The notes beneath the pieces were generated by a model. The model had not been told where the DNA came from, did not search any database, and worked only from the letters and a program-made list of their open reading frames with translations. From contig JAIWNI010000002.1 in assembly GCA_025331435.1 (NCBI GenBank), positions 62,001 to 126,000 of the forward strand: a stretch of 64,000 bases of DNA. The letters are read 5' to 3'. The stretch comes from Choanephora cucurbitarum. Lineage: Eukaryota > Mucoromycota > Mucoromycetes > Mucorales > Choanephoraceae. Shown here piece after piece: positions 13,058 through 25,716 of the stretch. Both the position numbers and the translations under genes were made by a program. Within the stretch, counting starts at the first letter, position 1, and each line of letters begins with the position of its first letter.

Positions 13058-13930
13058 TTAATTTAGAGAAAAATAAGCATGAGCGTCTAAATAAGATTCC
13101 AGTCCGCCTACATCAATTCGGCCAGAGATGGGGAAAGTAGCAATAGGAAATCGTGGATAGAGATAGGCAAGACATTTGCCTGTAGCATCATAGGCTTCTT
13201 TAGGTGCATTTACCTGCTTACATTCCTTAATAAATGCCTCAATCAAAGGAATAGCCTCTTTATGAAACAGGTAAAAGCAAGGACAAGCAGATCGAGCCTG
13301 AGTGGCTGTAGGCTCTGGCTTTTCCAAAAAGCTAGTGATCAATCCATCCCTGTCTGTCTCTACAATACCAAACTTGTGCACTTCACTGTCCTTTACTTGA
13401 TATGTTGTCACCAGACAACCTCTTTCTTGTTGCTCGAATGTACGCAAGAATGCCAACAGATCAAAATCATGCAGAAAGAGTGTATCCCCACCTACCACAA
13501 GCACATGATCTTGCTGATCAAGCCCGAATTGCTGGATGCCAAATAAGATGTCAGGCACGGCTCCTAGTCGATTCTCGTTTGAACTTGTTCCATCGCTCAC
13601 AATATGGTCTTGAGGTATCTCATGAGCAGTTGCCCAGGTCTGAAATGCTTGGTAGCATTGATCGTTAGTGACTATATAGATATCGTTCTTGGCTGAGATG
13701 CCGTGCTTTTCAAATAGCTCAATCCAATGAGTGATCAATGCATCTCGACCACCTAAAGGCAATAGTGCCTTAGGGACACCGAGTAAGTGTTGATATTCGG
13801 TTGAACTAGCCAGGTCGCGTTGGAGTCGAGTTCCATAACCTGCACCGAGAATTAAAACTAAGTAGAAAGTTAAATCTTCTGTCACTCAATTTCCCCCCCC
13901 CCCCCCCCCAAACAAAGTACCTTTGACCAT
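13058..13930 (-). CDS. Nucleotidyltransferase of the sugar-phosphate type
   Basis: The N-terminus carries the NTP-transferase signature LILGAGYGTRL, followed by LGVPKALLPLGG, VVGGDTLFL (metal-binding Asp) and ITSFLEKP. This matches the RmlA/GlmU-like Rossmann fold that joins NTP to a sugar or related phosphate. The first exon is only 10 bp (13921-13930, MVK plus one base); an intron at 13858-13920 that contains a 17-base C run (G on the coding strand) is removed to give MVKVLILGAGYGTRL, 269 residues in phase. The lack of an SKI-type or hexapeptide-repeat tail argues against a full UDP-GlcNAc or GDP-Man pyrophosphorylase. The substrate cannot be named. Confidence 0.8.
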
Positions 13931-14097
13931 AAATAAACAAAATAAAGTAAGTTGAAGAGAAAAAAAGGAGGGAAAAAAAAGGAAAGAGTGAGTAAGAGAG
14001 AAGGAGAATAGGAAGATTTTATGCTAAGCTGACCTTTAACTACGAAAATGGGGTTTTCTTTTTCCACTTTATAAAGTTTTTTTTTTTTAACAAACCA
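13931..14097. promoter_or_regulatory. Short bidirectional promoter, nucleotidyltransferase and DDX41
   Basis: Only 167 bp separate the two start codons, which are read outward. The spacer is purine-rich on the plus strand (GGAAAGAGTGAGTAAGAGAG near 13980) with a T run before the DDX41 ATG. Both genes probably share this region. Confidence 0.6.
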
Positions 14098-16156
<2,059 letters not shown>

Positions 16157-16509
16157 AATGGCTCTAAATAAACTTTTCTTTCCGTTTTCCATAATGGGCA
16201 ATGGGATGTTCTATTGTTGTGACGTTACAGGATTCTATTTAACAGTTTTTTCGAATTTGGTTAATAAAAGCTTTGACTTTTTTATTCTTTTTTGTTCTTT
16301 TTTTTTCGATTTCGCTTTCTTTCTCTTTTTCTTTACAAAAACAATAAAATCCTCAAAAATTTTCCATTTTTTTTTTCTCGAATAGTTATTTCCAACACAG
16401 TGTAAATGCTTCATTCCAATTCAAGCTAATAGATGCTCAATTTCAATAATATGATTTCTTCCATTTTTAATTCCTGTCTGTATCTCATACTATAGATCCA
16501 TGGCTACAA
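16157..16509. other. T-rich spacer
   Basis: About 350 bp of very T-rich sequence holding the DDX41 3' UTR and the promoter of the next gene. An upstream non-coding or short first exon of the next gene cannot be excluded (a good acceptor, ACTATAG, lies at about 16490-16496). Confidence 0.4.
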
Positions 16510-18285
16510 ATGAATCCGTCGAACACAACTAATGATTCACCAGGCTTTGGCACCTTTGAACATGAACAAGTAAAAGAGTTTCTAGAGAACTGTCGTTTGC
16601 TTGATTATTACCCTATCTTCATTGCTGAAGGTTTTGAATCTTTAGAAGCAGTAAGTACACTACTTTTCAGGATGACAAACAACAGCGGAAAAAAAATAAA
16701 AATATACATGATTATCCCTAAAGACTTTTCTCTTGTTCCATCGTATTACTAAATTTAAATACTTGATTCTCCGATTATAATTAATTTTTTTTTTTTTAGA
16801 TCATGGAAATTACTGAAGATGATTTAGTTGCTATGCAAGTGAAACGAGGCCACCGAAGAGTAAAGTATGTAAACACACAAGTATAGCCTTACTGACTTCA
16901 ATATATGATCAGGTGATCCAAAGAGCCATTGCTACTATCCGAGGAATACCTTCTCATCAATCCCTGTTTATTCCAAACAACATTACTACCATTGTGACCA
17001 ACCCATCTTTACCACAAACAACACACCCTTATGGTAAAGTAAGAAGCTCTCCGATAAACTAGTTAGCTTAAACTAACCTAAATTAGATAAATTCTATCAA
17101 AGCACTACCAATGATAATGATGCTTATTTGACAAGTGGATACGATACAATGCGATCATCTCAGTCGGATAGAGCCCATACCACTTCGATTCCTCCCCCTG
17201 TCTCTACCCCTGTTCAGACAAAAGAATACCAGCTACCTCCTATTGAACATGTCATCCGAGGACTCAAGTTAGCTCCCTCCTCATCTCCTCTATCCTATGT
17301 ATGTTATCCAGAATACAAACTACAAGAAGAACAAGGCTCTTCAGGCAGAAAAAAGACAACTGAACCCAAAAAAGAAGATAACTTCAACTCAGTCGATACC
17401 ACCAAAGCAGATCATACTCAGGATGTCAGTAGCGATAATTCATCTGTTGATCATCTATCCGTCAAACGAAAATACAGACGCCTTCCAAAACCAGATAAAC
17501 ATGCACCTATCAAACCCTCTTCTGCCTATATCATGTTCTCAAACGATGCTCGTTCTGAACTCAAGCACAAGAACATGTCGTTTGTTGAAATGGCTAAATT
17601 GGTAGGTGATCGATGGAAGAGTCTGAGCAACGAACAGAAACAGGGCTATGAAAGAACAGCCATGAAGGCAAAAGATGAATATCTGAATGCAATGCATGCC
17701 TACAAACAAACAGATCAATACAAGGAAAGTGGTTTGATCTTGCTGATTTCTAACATCACCCTAACCTTCTTTTCCAATAGAACTATCAAGCTTATCTAAA
17801 TGACTTTAAAAATGAACAAGAAGCAACCAACCGAAAGATTATCCGATTACGCAAGAAAGCCAAAAGAAACCTTTCTGAGAGGTAAGATAAACATGGTATT
17901 AACAGTGTATGTGGTCAATAGACATCAAGAAGAAGTCCATCTCTAAACTTTCATTTTTTTCAGTAGTCCTACTGAAAATAGTAGTTCAAATGGTAACTTT
18001 GGTCCATTCGATATGAAAACAGAGACTCAATGTGTCATGCCTTTTTTAGACAATGCCAGAAGTTCATCTTCAAGTGGCTCAATCGATATTTATAAATTGC
18101 ATCAGAAAAACACGCAGGATAAACCCAGCAAGCCAAAACTGATAAGTAGCGGTGAAGAAGGAGGACATCATAGTAGTAAAAGCATGACATCATCTACAAG
18201 TGGTACAACCATAGCAACACCAGACGATAATCCTCTTGATGATGTATCGACTCAGAACAACAACTCAGTCAGTAAATCAAATTAG
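16510..18285 (+). CDS. SAM-domain plus HMG-box protein, probable transcription factor
   Basis: Exons read: 16510-16650, 16800-16859, 16913-17033, 17087 to about 17730, about 17784-17881, 17964-18285. The N-terminal SAM domain (EHEQVKEFLENCRLLDYYPI, then ITEDDLVAM and VKRGHRRVIQRAIATIRG after splicing) would mediate protein-protein contacts. The HMG box sits mid-protein: HAPIKPSSAYIMFSNDARSE, then MAKLVGDRWKSLSNEQKQGY. A basic stretch RLRKKAKRN follows, and the tail is Ser/Thr-rich. The intron at about 17730-17783 has no canonical phase-matching donor that I can find, so that junction is uncertain. HMG-box proteins are DNA-bending regulators and include fungal mating-type factors; nothing here ties this gene to the sex locus. 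Confidence 0.8.
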
Positions 18286-19674
18286 CTCTGTCGGTTTAGA
18301 AATAAAAAGAGAGATTTTTTTTTTACTTAAAAGAGAAGCGAACGATGTCACTCCAAAGTAGTATTTAGTTGAATGAAAAGTAAATGACATTGAAGAGAAA
18401 GAAAGAAAAAAGGAAAGCATATCAAAGGTATATTAAGTATAACTTATGTGTTTCATTAGTTCAACTATAAGTTAGTGATTAGCTCTATGATTTCAGTGAA
18501 TAAGAGAAAGAGAGGGAAGAACGATTCTACCGTTATATAGCTTAACTCAAGGTAGGTCTTACTGGTAAGGTATATAATGATGCTTCGTTGAACAGTAGTA
18601 CAAGTCTATTTCTTGAAAGGCAGTTGTTCTTTACGTTAACATCATAATCATTTTCTGGATCTTCAAAGAACATACATAAAGGTTATTCGTTGGGGGGTAA
18701 GTACTCAAAGGACATTCCCAAGAAGAAAAAAGCCATATCCTTTTACATAGTATACAACAACAACAACATAAACACCACTCATTTCTTTGACCAAAGATTA
18801 TTCTTGAAGTACAATGAAATAAAGAACTAGCCTTCTAATCTATAGACAGAGTATCCTTTCCCTCCCAGAAATAGGGTTGTATTTTGTTGTGATGCTCTCT
18901 AGAAATGCTCCTTTTCTATTGGGCACTTGAATGATTTTCATTTAAGCAATTATGCTAATACTCTCAAATCAAACGATTTACTCTATCCAAGGTATGCCTT
19001 ATAAAGCTATGCTTGTAAGTACAGGTCATAACTTTCTTTTGAAGAAGAAATGGCATGTTTATTCTCAAGCAATAGGATAGCTCATTTGACTGGATAACAG
19101 ATACACAGGGGAGTACCCTTATGTGGTGTAACTATTAAAATGTCATTGGCTTGTGTTCTAGAATGAAAGGTTAAATGAGATACAATCTAGATGAAAGAGA
19201 TAGGCTTACCCATGGAGCTATGTACAATCAAGATAGTTATCTTCTTTAGATAGAGTTGAATAGATACCATAAAAAGAACAATCCTAGTTGATTAGATTTT
19301 ATTATATGCTGAGCTTAATTTTTAATAAAACAATCAACTAGAATCACTGTGGTAAATAAGCATCTCCAGTGTAAAATGGATCTGTATAAAATTACTAGGA
19401 AAGTCCGATTGCCAAATAGGCCCGCACATAAAAATCCAATGCGCAAACTCAATTTGGTATTACTCTTTCAAAGGTTTTTTTTTTATTTTTTTTTTCTTCC
19501 TTTATTTTCTTCCTCTTTTCTCTTTCCATTCTTCTGTTTGTTAGTGCCTATCTTTTCTTTTTATCCTTTTAAGTTCTACATTCTCTTTACTTTTAAGATA
19601 GGAAATCTCTTCTTCTTTTCTTCTTATTCCCCCCCTTAAAACTCTCTTTTTTTTTTTACCTTATTTTGGTCTAT
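18286..19674. other. Long promoter-like spacer
   Basis: About 1.4 kb with no convincing ORF. A long T/C-rich tract at 19470-19660 lies directly before the next gene, as is common for fungal leaders. A few short CAACAA repeats near 18757. Nothing else stands out. Confidence 0.4.
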
Positions 19675-21302
19675 ATGTTGCCTCAGTTTGGATTTATTGT
19701 TGCACAGGCAGGTGCAGATTCACATCCAACTACACCCAATAACAACAACAATAGCAGTGGTAACAGTAGTACCTTAGGCTCATCGTCCACATCTCACTTG
19801 ACTAAACCATACCCACCACCCAACACTACCACCCCCAATGACCCATACTATTACCGTCATACGCGTTCATCTCCACCTTCCTCTCTCTTACCTCCTCCAC
19901 TTCCCTATATGTACAACAGTAGTAATCCACCCTCAGGTGATTATTACCCTCCTAGATATACTCCTTCTATCTATGATTCACCTACCAAACAACAAGCAAG
20001 TGCCTATAGACCACTTCAACCATTACCCCCTCCTCCTTCTTCATCAAACAATAAATGGCATTCAGACACAAACAACATGATGGACTCATATCCACATTGG
20101 GATACACTCTATCAAGCACCACCACCACCACCACCACAATCATCATCAGAAGTGTTGCCTACTAAACATTTACCATCGAGTGCATCATTACAGAAATCAT
20201 TAGATATCAATCTGAATTCTAAACAAGGAGATGATTTATATGATGATCCTTCATTTCAACGTTGGCCAGGTAAAAAGTTAGAATCATATAAATTCAAGTC
20301 AATTCATACCTTATTTTTTTTTGATTAGAGGAATCCATGACAGATTTAGATGACAATAAAATGTTACGTCGGATACGAGAATTCAAGGATTTGATGGCTT
20401 GGATGGATACTGAGTTTTGGGAACAATGTGACGAGTAAAGTAATGGGCATGATGTTAGTGAAATTATTGTTATTAAATTTGATTATATAGTATTTACCGA
20501 GAAAAGTTACAATCTCTACAAGAAGAAATCCGATTGATCCAATTAGGTAAGAGCCTGTGTGATTCCTACTCCGATATCCATTTTTTAATTTTTATTTTGA
20601 TAGGCACACATTCAGCATTTAAAGAGACATTAATGGATATTGAATTACGTAGAGAAAAGACAATTGAATATGCTGAATTCTTCAAGAATTATGAATTGTC
20701 ACTTTCAAAGCATCAATTTGATCAAGAAATGAGTATATTACAAGAAGAATATCAAGTAAGCTTTTTTTATTCTAGATATCAGGGAATGATATTAATGAAG
20801 TCGATCAGAATGAAAAGCACAGTCTACATGATCTTGTGTTACAGGCAATTGATGAAAGAAAGCGACAGATTCGAGAAGATAAAGAGATAGATGCTGATTT
20901 CAATGTCAAGGATCTATTCAGAGATGCTTATGCTCGAGTCAACACAAAGCGAAATTTAAGAAAGAGAGCAGGTCTGGATAGACTCCAGAATGCATCTCCC
21001 TCAAGACAAGATAGAAGAAGAAGAGGTAAGAATCTCAGGGCTAATAGAACTAGCTTGCTCACTCGTTCAATAGTGGATCGACAGGTGACTCCCCATAGTA
21101 TTCATGCTCCACCTTCTATACTAGAAGAAGAAGAATTAGAATCTGAATTCATGAGTATGAAGGTAATATTCTCAAGGTAGCTTGTATATTTGATAACTAA
21201 TTATATTTAAAAAAGGGATTGATTCCTTCTTCAAGAAGACAACCTCAACTACAGCATCAACCACAGTCAACATCTTCCTTTTCTTCTAGAAGACCATTAT
21301 AG
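19675..21302 (+). CDS. Sds3-like subunit of the Sin3 histone deacetylase complex
   Basis: Sds3/BRMS1/Dep1-type proteins scaffold the Sin3-Rpd3 deacetylase. Six exons in phase (19675-20269, 20329-20434, 20491-20546, 20604-20755, 20845-21162, 21216-21302) give 437 residues. The first 195 are Pro/Ser/Asn/Tyr-rich and disordered. The Sds3-like core follows: DTEFWEQCDEIYREKLQSLQ, EEIRLIQLGTHSAFKETLMD, IELRREKTIEYAEFFKNYEL, then AIDERKRQIREDKEIDADFN, ending in basic and Ser-rich sequence. The ATG at 19675 is the first available; the true start could lie after a short 5' intron ending near 19710 (GCACAG). Nuclear by family. Confidence 0.85.
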
Positions 21303-21479
21303 ATTAATTTTTTTTTTATAATAAACATATATGGGGGGAAGGAAAAGAAGGAAAAGAGGGAGAAGCCCTGTTTTTTTGAAGTATTTAGGAGATAGTTATA
21401 GAAATGATTAAATTCCGATCATCTAGAAAGTTTCCGTTCATAACTATTTCTTCTCTTTTATCACTTTATACATAGAACT

Positions 21480-22614
21480 ATGAAGATCATCTATACCCTA
21501 AGCTTTATTTCAATGATAATTTTGAGTACGCAAGCCATTGAATTAGTGACAGGCTACAGTCACTGTGATTGTGGTTATGTGGATCCAGAACATCAGACTA
21601 CCTGGCAAGAAATCTGGCACATGAGTTTCGAAAGCAACACAAGCACAGACACAAAAAATGTCACTCGATCCATTGTAGATCCAACCAAGCTCTACTCTTT
21701 CAAGGACCTGTTCTTTGCCAACTATCAAATAGCACCCAAATTCAATGACTTTTATCCAAGAACATTCAAGCGAGAGAATGTGGCAATTGAAGAAGATGCC
21801 CTTCAGATCCATATTCAGTCTCAACAGGCCAACAGTTCAGATCGCTATGACGTAACGTGTGGGGGTGTAGGCACAAGCAGACAGGATTTCCTATACGGTT
21901 CATTCCGAAGTTATATCAAGACTACATCACTACCAGGCACAGTGGCAGGCATGTTTGCCTTTCATCCAGCAGGAGAAGTGGATATTGAGTTGATCAGTGC
22001 CCTTAAACCACCTGAGGTCTATTTTGCTATGCATCCATTGATCTATGAACATGGAAAGGCCTCTCCTGCAACCCATGGCAGCTATCCATTGGATTTGGAT
22101 CCTTCTGTTGATTATCATGAATATCGCTTTGACTGGTTTCCCACTCAGACCATCTTTTATGTAGATGGTATCGAACGCTATAGGATCAGTCAACATGTAC
22201 TTGCTAAACCGGCTCGAGTCATGTTAAATCATTGGACAGATGGCAATCCTAATTTCAGTCAAGGACCTGTCAAGCAACATGCTGTCATGTCTGTCAAGAA
22301 TATCACTCTCTTCTTTAATTCATCATTGGCTGAAGACCTTCACTGTCAATCCACTTCTATCTGTGCTATACCTAGTAAATTATACATACAAGAGATCTAT
22401 CTTCACTTCTAATTTTTTTTACTTTACACAAGGTATCCTTGAGCAATTAGAAACCAGCACATCTCAACAAGGTGACACAGGCCATTTTGTCAATGCAACC
22501 AGTCCCCAAAAGAGTGCAGGTAGAACTGCATCTTATCCATCTTTTCTATTCTGTAGTCTGCTATTCACCATGACACATCTCATTTCACACGCACTCAATT
22601 CAATAACCGAATAA
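21480..22614 (+). CDS. Secreted GH16 glycoside hydrolase, probably GPI-anchored
   Basis: Signal peptide at residues 1-19 (MKIIYTLSFISMIILSTQA). The catalytic ExDxE motif of GH16 is present as GEVDIELIS (about residues 163-171), followed by DYHEYRFDWFPTQTIFYVDG, the usual strand after the active site. Several NxS/T sites. Two exons: 21480-22374 and 22433-22614, in phase, 358 residues. Splicing replaces the early stop at 22412 with a Ser/Thr-rich tail and a final hydrophobic segment (FLFCSLLFTMTHLIS), typical for GPI attachment. GH16 enzymes cut or transfer beta-1,3/1,4-glucans or chitin-glucan links in the wall; the exact substrate cannot be told. Confidence 0.85.
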
Positions 22615-22624
22615 GAATAAAATT

Positions 22625-22882
22625 TTATTCAAAGTGCCTTAACAACATTTCAAGTCGTCGATTGGGTATCATTGGCTGAAAGAGGGAGGGTGTGTTGAAT
22701 AATGATCCTGCTTGCATTAATGCTTGTTCATAAGAGGCATCACTATCATCACCTAGATAGAGTTCTGGATCATCTGCTGTATAGGTTCTGAAGGTATGAG
22801 GTTTAGGTTGAGAGTAAAATAAGGGTATTTCAGATAGTGATTTGTCGAATGATTGGATTTTCGCTGAAGAAGAACACGACAT
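22625..22882 (-). CDS. Small uncharacterised acidic protein, 85 residues
   Basis: ATG to stop without introns. Starts MSCSSSAKIQSFDKSLSEIP, has an acidic patch (DDPELYLGDDSDASYEQALM) and a basic end (PNRRLEMLLRHFE). No family recognised. Its stop is 10 bp from the GH16 stop on the other strand, and a purine-rich leader precedes its ATG on the coding strand side, which fits a real convergent gene. Could be chance. Confidence 0.4.
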   Translation of the reverse strand: MSCSSSAKIQSFDKSLSEIPLFYSQPKPHTFRTYTADDPELYLGDDSDASYEQALMQAGSLFNTPSLFQPMIPNRRLEMLLRHFE

Positions 22883-22997
22883 GGATAATAGAGTAAAGTA
22901 AGCAAAAGAAAAGAAAAAGAAAAAGAAATGCAGTTTTTATTCTGTTTTAAAAAAAATCACATGTTGAAACACATAAGCATAATTACCTTTTTTTTTA

Positions 22998-23074
22998 ACT
23001 TGAAATTCGGAATAAATGATCTTTGTTTTGAGAGAACCAATCATCTTATAGGGTAATATCTTTTTGATATGAAT
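22998..23074. repeat. 77 bp dispersed repeat, copy A
   Basis: Same orientation and nearly identical to 62376-62452, about 39 kb away (I count two substitutions). Begins ACTTGAAATTCGGAATAAAT and ends TTTTTGATATGAAT. Flanks do not match. It is probably part of a small interspersed element. Confidence 0.85.
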
Positions 23075-23168
23075 GGTGTGATATTTTCTGCATTCATGAT
23101 GCATAGCCTATAATTATATAATAGATTCTTTGATTAAAAAAAAAAGAAAGAAAAAGCCTTATTTGACA

Positions 23169-23880
23169 ATGAGAGCAGTAAGAGAGAGTCAACTTTATAT
23201 CCAATCATCATCTTCTTTTGACAACAGTTGTAGAACCCACTTGGTGTTCTGTCAAGTTGAATCTACTGAAAGTGGGATAAATGATCTACAACAGAAAGTT
23301 TCAGTACGCTCACTCTATGTTTCAAAGGATGAGTATATCGGTAACACATACAGTTAATCGTTCACAATTTTATCAACCTAGCGTTTAGACAATATACTAG
23401 AAGACATTGTGAGCCATTTACCTCACTATCAGGACTTAAAGTTGAAGGTTATCATGTGATAGGCTATGCGAGAAAGTCTACATGCAAAGAAGATGATGAC
23501 TTACGCGTTCGTTTGTTGAATGTGCGAACAACATGTCCTTGGTTAGCCTCTGTTTACTGTGATGCAAATGAATCTATTGGAAAGTGACTTCAACAAGCAA
23601 GAACATATACTGTCACAGATACATGCAGATGGTGATATGCAAGGTGAGAAAGGAAACGTTATAATCATAACTAAATTTCATTAGACATGCTGGTGTATGT
23701 TTCTTCATTGGAGAAAGTCTGCATTGTGGCAATTGATTTTGCAAGACTAATGACAAATTGTGAAAGTGTTCTTAAGGTATGTCTTTTTATTTAAGAATTG
23801 AAGTGGCTTCTCACGGTCTATAATGATGGGAACAATCCAAATATCAAGAAATTAATCATCGACAAATTAGCCAGCCATGA
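23169..23880 (+). pseudogene. Decayed Mucorales-type multi-copy family gene (YARKS/AIDxA family)
   Basis: After removal of an intron (23340 to about 23380) the frame joins into EYIAFRQYTRRHCEPF, GLKVEGYHVIGYARKSTCKE, then LRVRLLNVRTTCP and stops at 23587. Further pieces follow in other frames: DMLVYVSSLEKVCIVAIDFA and NNPNIKKLIIDKLASHD. I recall this layout from repetitive Mucorales proteins of unknown function. Stops and frame changes plus the abrupt end at about 23880, where an inverted fragment of another family begins, mark it as dead. The YARKS word resembles serine recombinases but nothing else does. Confidence 0.5.
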
Positions 23881-24237
23881 CGCCAGGACTTGCACCAAAC
23901 TTGGCGACTTCAACGTTGGCTTTGCCATCTTCTTTCCTTCTTCTTGACAAGGTGTCCTTTATCAATCTTAGGTCAACCTTCATATTGGTAGAACTCTGTT
24001 TTCCGTCTACCAACTCGCCCATCGATTCTCCCCACTTGGTCCTGAGACCCTCTCTTCGGAACAGCTTTTCAATCAATGGCAACCACATCTTGATGACTAC
24101 ATCGGCCTCAGTGCAGTCAATTGTCTTTTCAAACAAGTACGAGTGAAACTCCATGAGCTCAAAGCTAGATGCAGTTAAAAAAGTTAACAATCTGATAATG
24201 CGATAGTAGGATATGTGACAAAACTTACTACTGAGAG
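23867..24237 (-). pseudogene. Inverted fragment (copy 1) of the gene family at 29566 and 32856
   Basis: On the minus strand this reads FELMEFHSYLFEKTIDCTEA, the LRTKWGESMGELVD block and VDLRLIKDTLSRRRKEDGKA, ending KFGASP, which corresponds to exon 5 of the two complete copies. The neighbouring intron and the end of exon 4 are also present up to 24237. Homology stops at about 23885. The sequence is a mosaic: ELVDGKQSSTNM is like copy 2, KVDLRLIKDTLSR like copy 3. It has no start or 3' exons. Confidence 0.8.
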
Positions 24238-24239
24238 TA

Positions 24240-24744
24240 CAGTCAGACCTCGATTTAGGGAACGGAATTTAGGGAACGATTTTGATTTAGGGAACGGTCC
24301 TGTGGCAACCCGTTCCTTATTTTATTTCATATGCCGCTTGTGAGAGCCAATTATATCGTAGAAACACTTTATAAATTATCTTCGTTACTCTGTTTTAGAC
24401 AGTCTCGATAAAATAAGAGCGATAACTTTTCGCAATATTAAGTTGAATATTGTATCAAATGTTCAAATTTAATTTGAGACCATAATACTATTCTGATGAC
24501 GATTTTAATATGAGCTTTCTATGCGAGAAATTGTGTATCTTCTATAAATTTATTGCATCGCATGCTTTGTATCAAACACTTTCAACAGTCATGACATTGG
24601 AGTGCTATCAAAGCAATGGTGTGAAAATAGTACTATCAGGACAAAAGCTTATCCAGCGGTACTTTATTTTAAACAAGGAACGATATTGATTTAGAGAACG
24701 GTCGTGAGGGAACCGAAGCCGTTTCCTAAATCGGGGGATGACTG
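24240..24744 (+). mobile_element. Non-autonomous pogo/Tc1-mariner-like element (MITE), copy 1
   Basis: 505 bp bounded by inverted ends CAGTCAGACCTCGATTTAGG and (reverse complement) CAGTCATCCCCCGATTTAGG, flanked by TA on both sides (24238-24239 and 24745-24746). Subterminal repeats of the words TTAGGGAACG/CGTTCC occur near both ends. No ORF. The CAGTC...CTCGATTTA end is the pogo/Tigger type. The second copy at 39038-39610 is inverted. Confidence 0.9.
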
Positions 24745-24746
24745 TA

Positions 24747-25080
24747 GTTGCCCTCCTGCTGGGGAAAAGAAACCCTCCCCGAGCAATTATTTTTCTTTGT
24801 CAATAAACATTGTATATATTTAGTTTTATTCTTTACATTGAGTCAACTAAATTACTCAGAAGTGTTCAGTTACAGTATATGTATATATATATATATATTA
24901 TGGCTTGCATAAACGAAAAAAAAAAAGCTGCACAAGTCAATGAAGCAAGTGTCTGTCAAAACCTATAGTAATTTGCTAATGGTTCTGCTTATATAAGAAA
25001 AATAAAACTATAGATCACTCTATCGAATCCAACACTTTAGCTGTCTTTGTTCAACCCACTTTGCTAATTTCCAGTCTGAA
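24747..25080 (+). repeat. Displaced 3' end of the 29566/32856 gene family
   Basis: Matches 34430-34790 in plus orientation: the CTGGGGAAAAGAAAC / CTCCCCGAGCAA end of the last exon, then GAGTCAACTAAA, a GTATATATATA run, ATTATGGCTTGCATAAA and ACTCTATCGAATCCAACA. It sits immediately right of the MITE, while the matching inner exons left of the MITE are on the minus strand. Confidence 0.8.
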
Positions 25081-25153
25081 TCCATTGCCTTCAATTTCTT
25101 CCATATTAAAACATATACTATCAGCTTACTTTGGCTTTTATTTGGTACAACAC

Positions 25154-25704
25154 CTTTTTTTGTGTAGAATTATTTTTTTTGCAGTGATAAGTCACACATC
25201 AAAAAGAGAGGTGTGCTTTGAATGGGTGAAATATGATTATCTTAATTTGTTTATCTTGGAAATAACAAGAGCGAGTGAAAAGGGGATATCTTGACGAATA
25301 AAAGCCCAATGAGCGCACCCAACCGCTCTTACTGTTGCAGCGCAGAGACTTAAAAACTGATGAGCGGGGACATATGGTGGAACGGTCAGAGACCAAAGAG
25401 CAGAGACGATATGATGGGGCTGAAACGCCATGTACGGGAATTGAATTTGTAGTACAAAAAACCAAACAGCCCATTTGATTGGGCATTCGACCAGCAAATG
25501 TTGTCGGTTCTCAGTAGAAGCATTGCAGAAGGGGCATGAAAGAGAAACCTCAGTCAAAAATATGGAGATAGACTCATGGCAATGGATTTTGTTATGGAGA
25601 ATTCGATACCACATAGACCTACATTCAGGAGCTAAGGGTAAGAACTAAAATAAATGCCAGGTACTGGAGGGGATGTCAGACGGAACAGTTTGGAGTGAGG
25701 TCTC
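25154..25704 (-). mobile_element. 5'-truncated LINE insertion with 12 bp target duplication
   Basis: On the minus strand the decayed frame reads MWYRILHNKIHCHESIS, CPFCNASTENRQHLLVECP and IKWAVWFF, the C-terminal zinc-binding end of a LINE ORF2 (compare CRLCHIQVDSFPHFVVHC in the full element at 53125). The direct repeat TTGGTACAACAC flanks it at 25142-25153 and 25705-25716. The T run just inside the left repeat is the expected poly-A tail of a leftward element. A stop upstream (about 25648) shows it is inactive. Confidence 0.75.
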
Positions 25705-25716
25705 TTGGTACAACAC

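Noticed and set aside
13893..13909. C run as an assembly gap or contamination marker
   Set aside because: It lies inside an intron whose removal gives a perfect protein start, so the surrounding sequence is genuine, though the run length may be miscounted.
23430..23510. YARKS word suggesting a serine recombinase of the IS607 type
   Set aside because: Only a five-residue resemblance; the rest of the sequence fits a Mucorales repeated family and lacks recombinase motifs.
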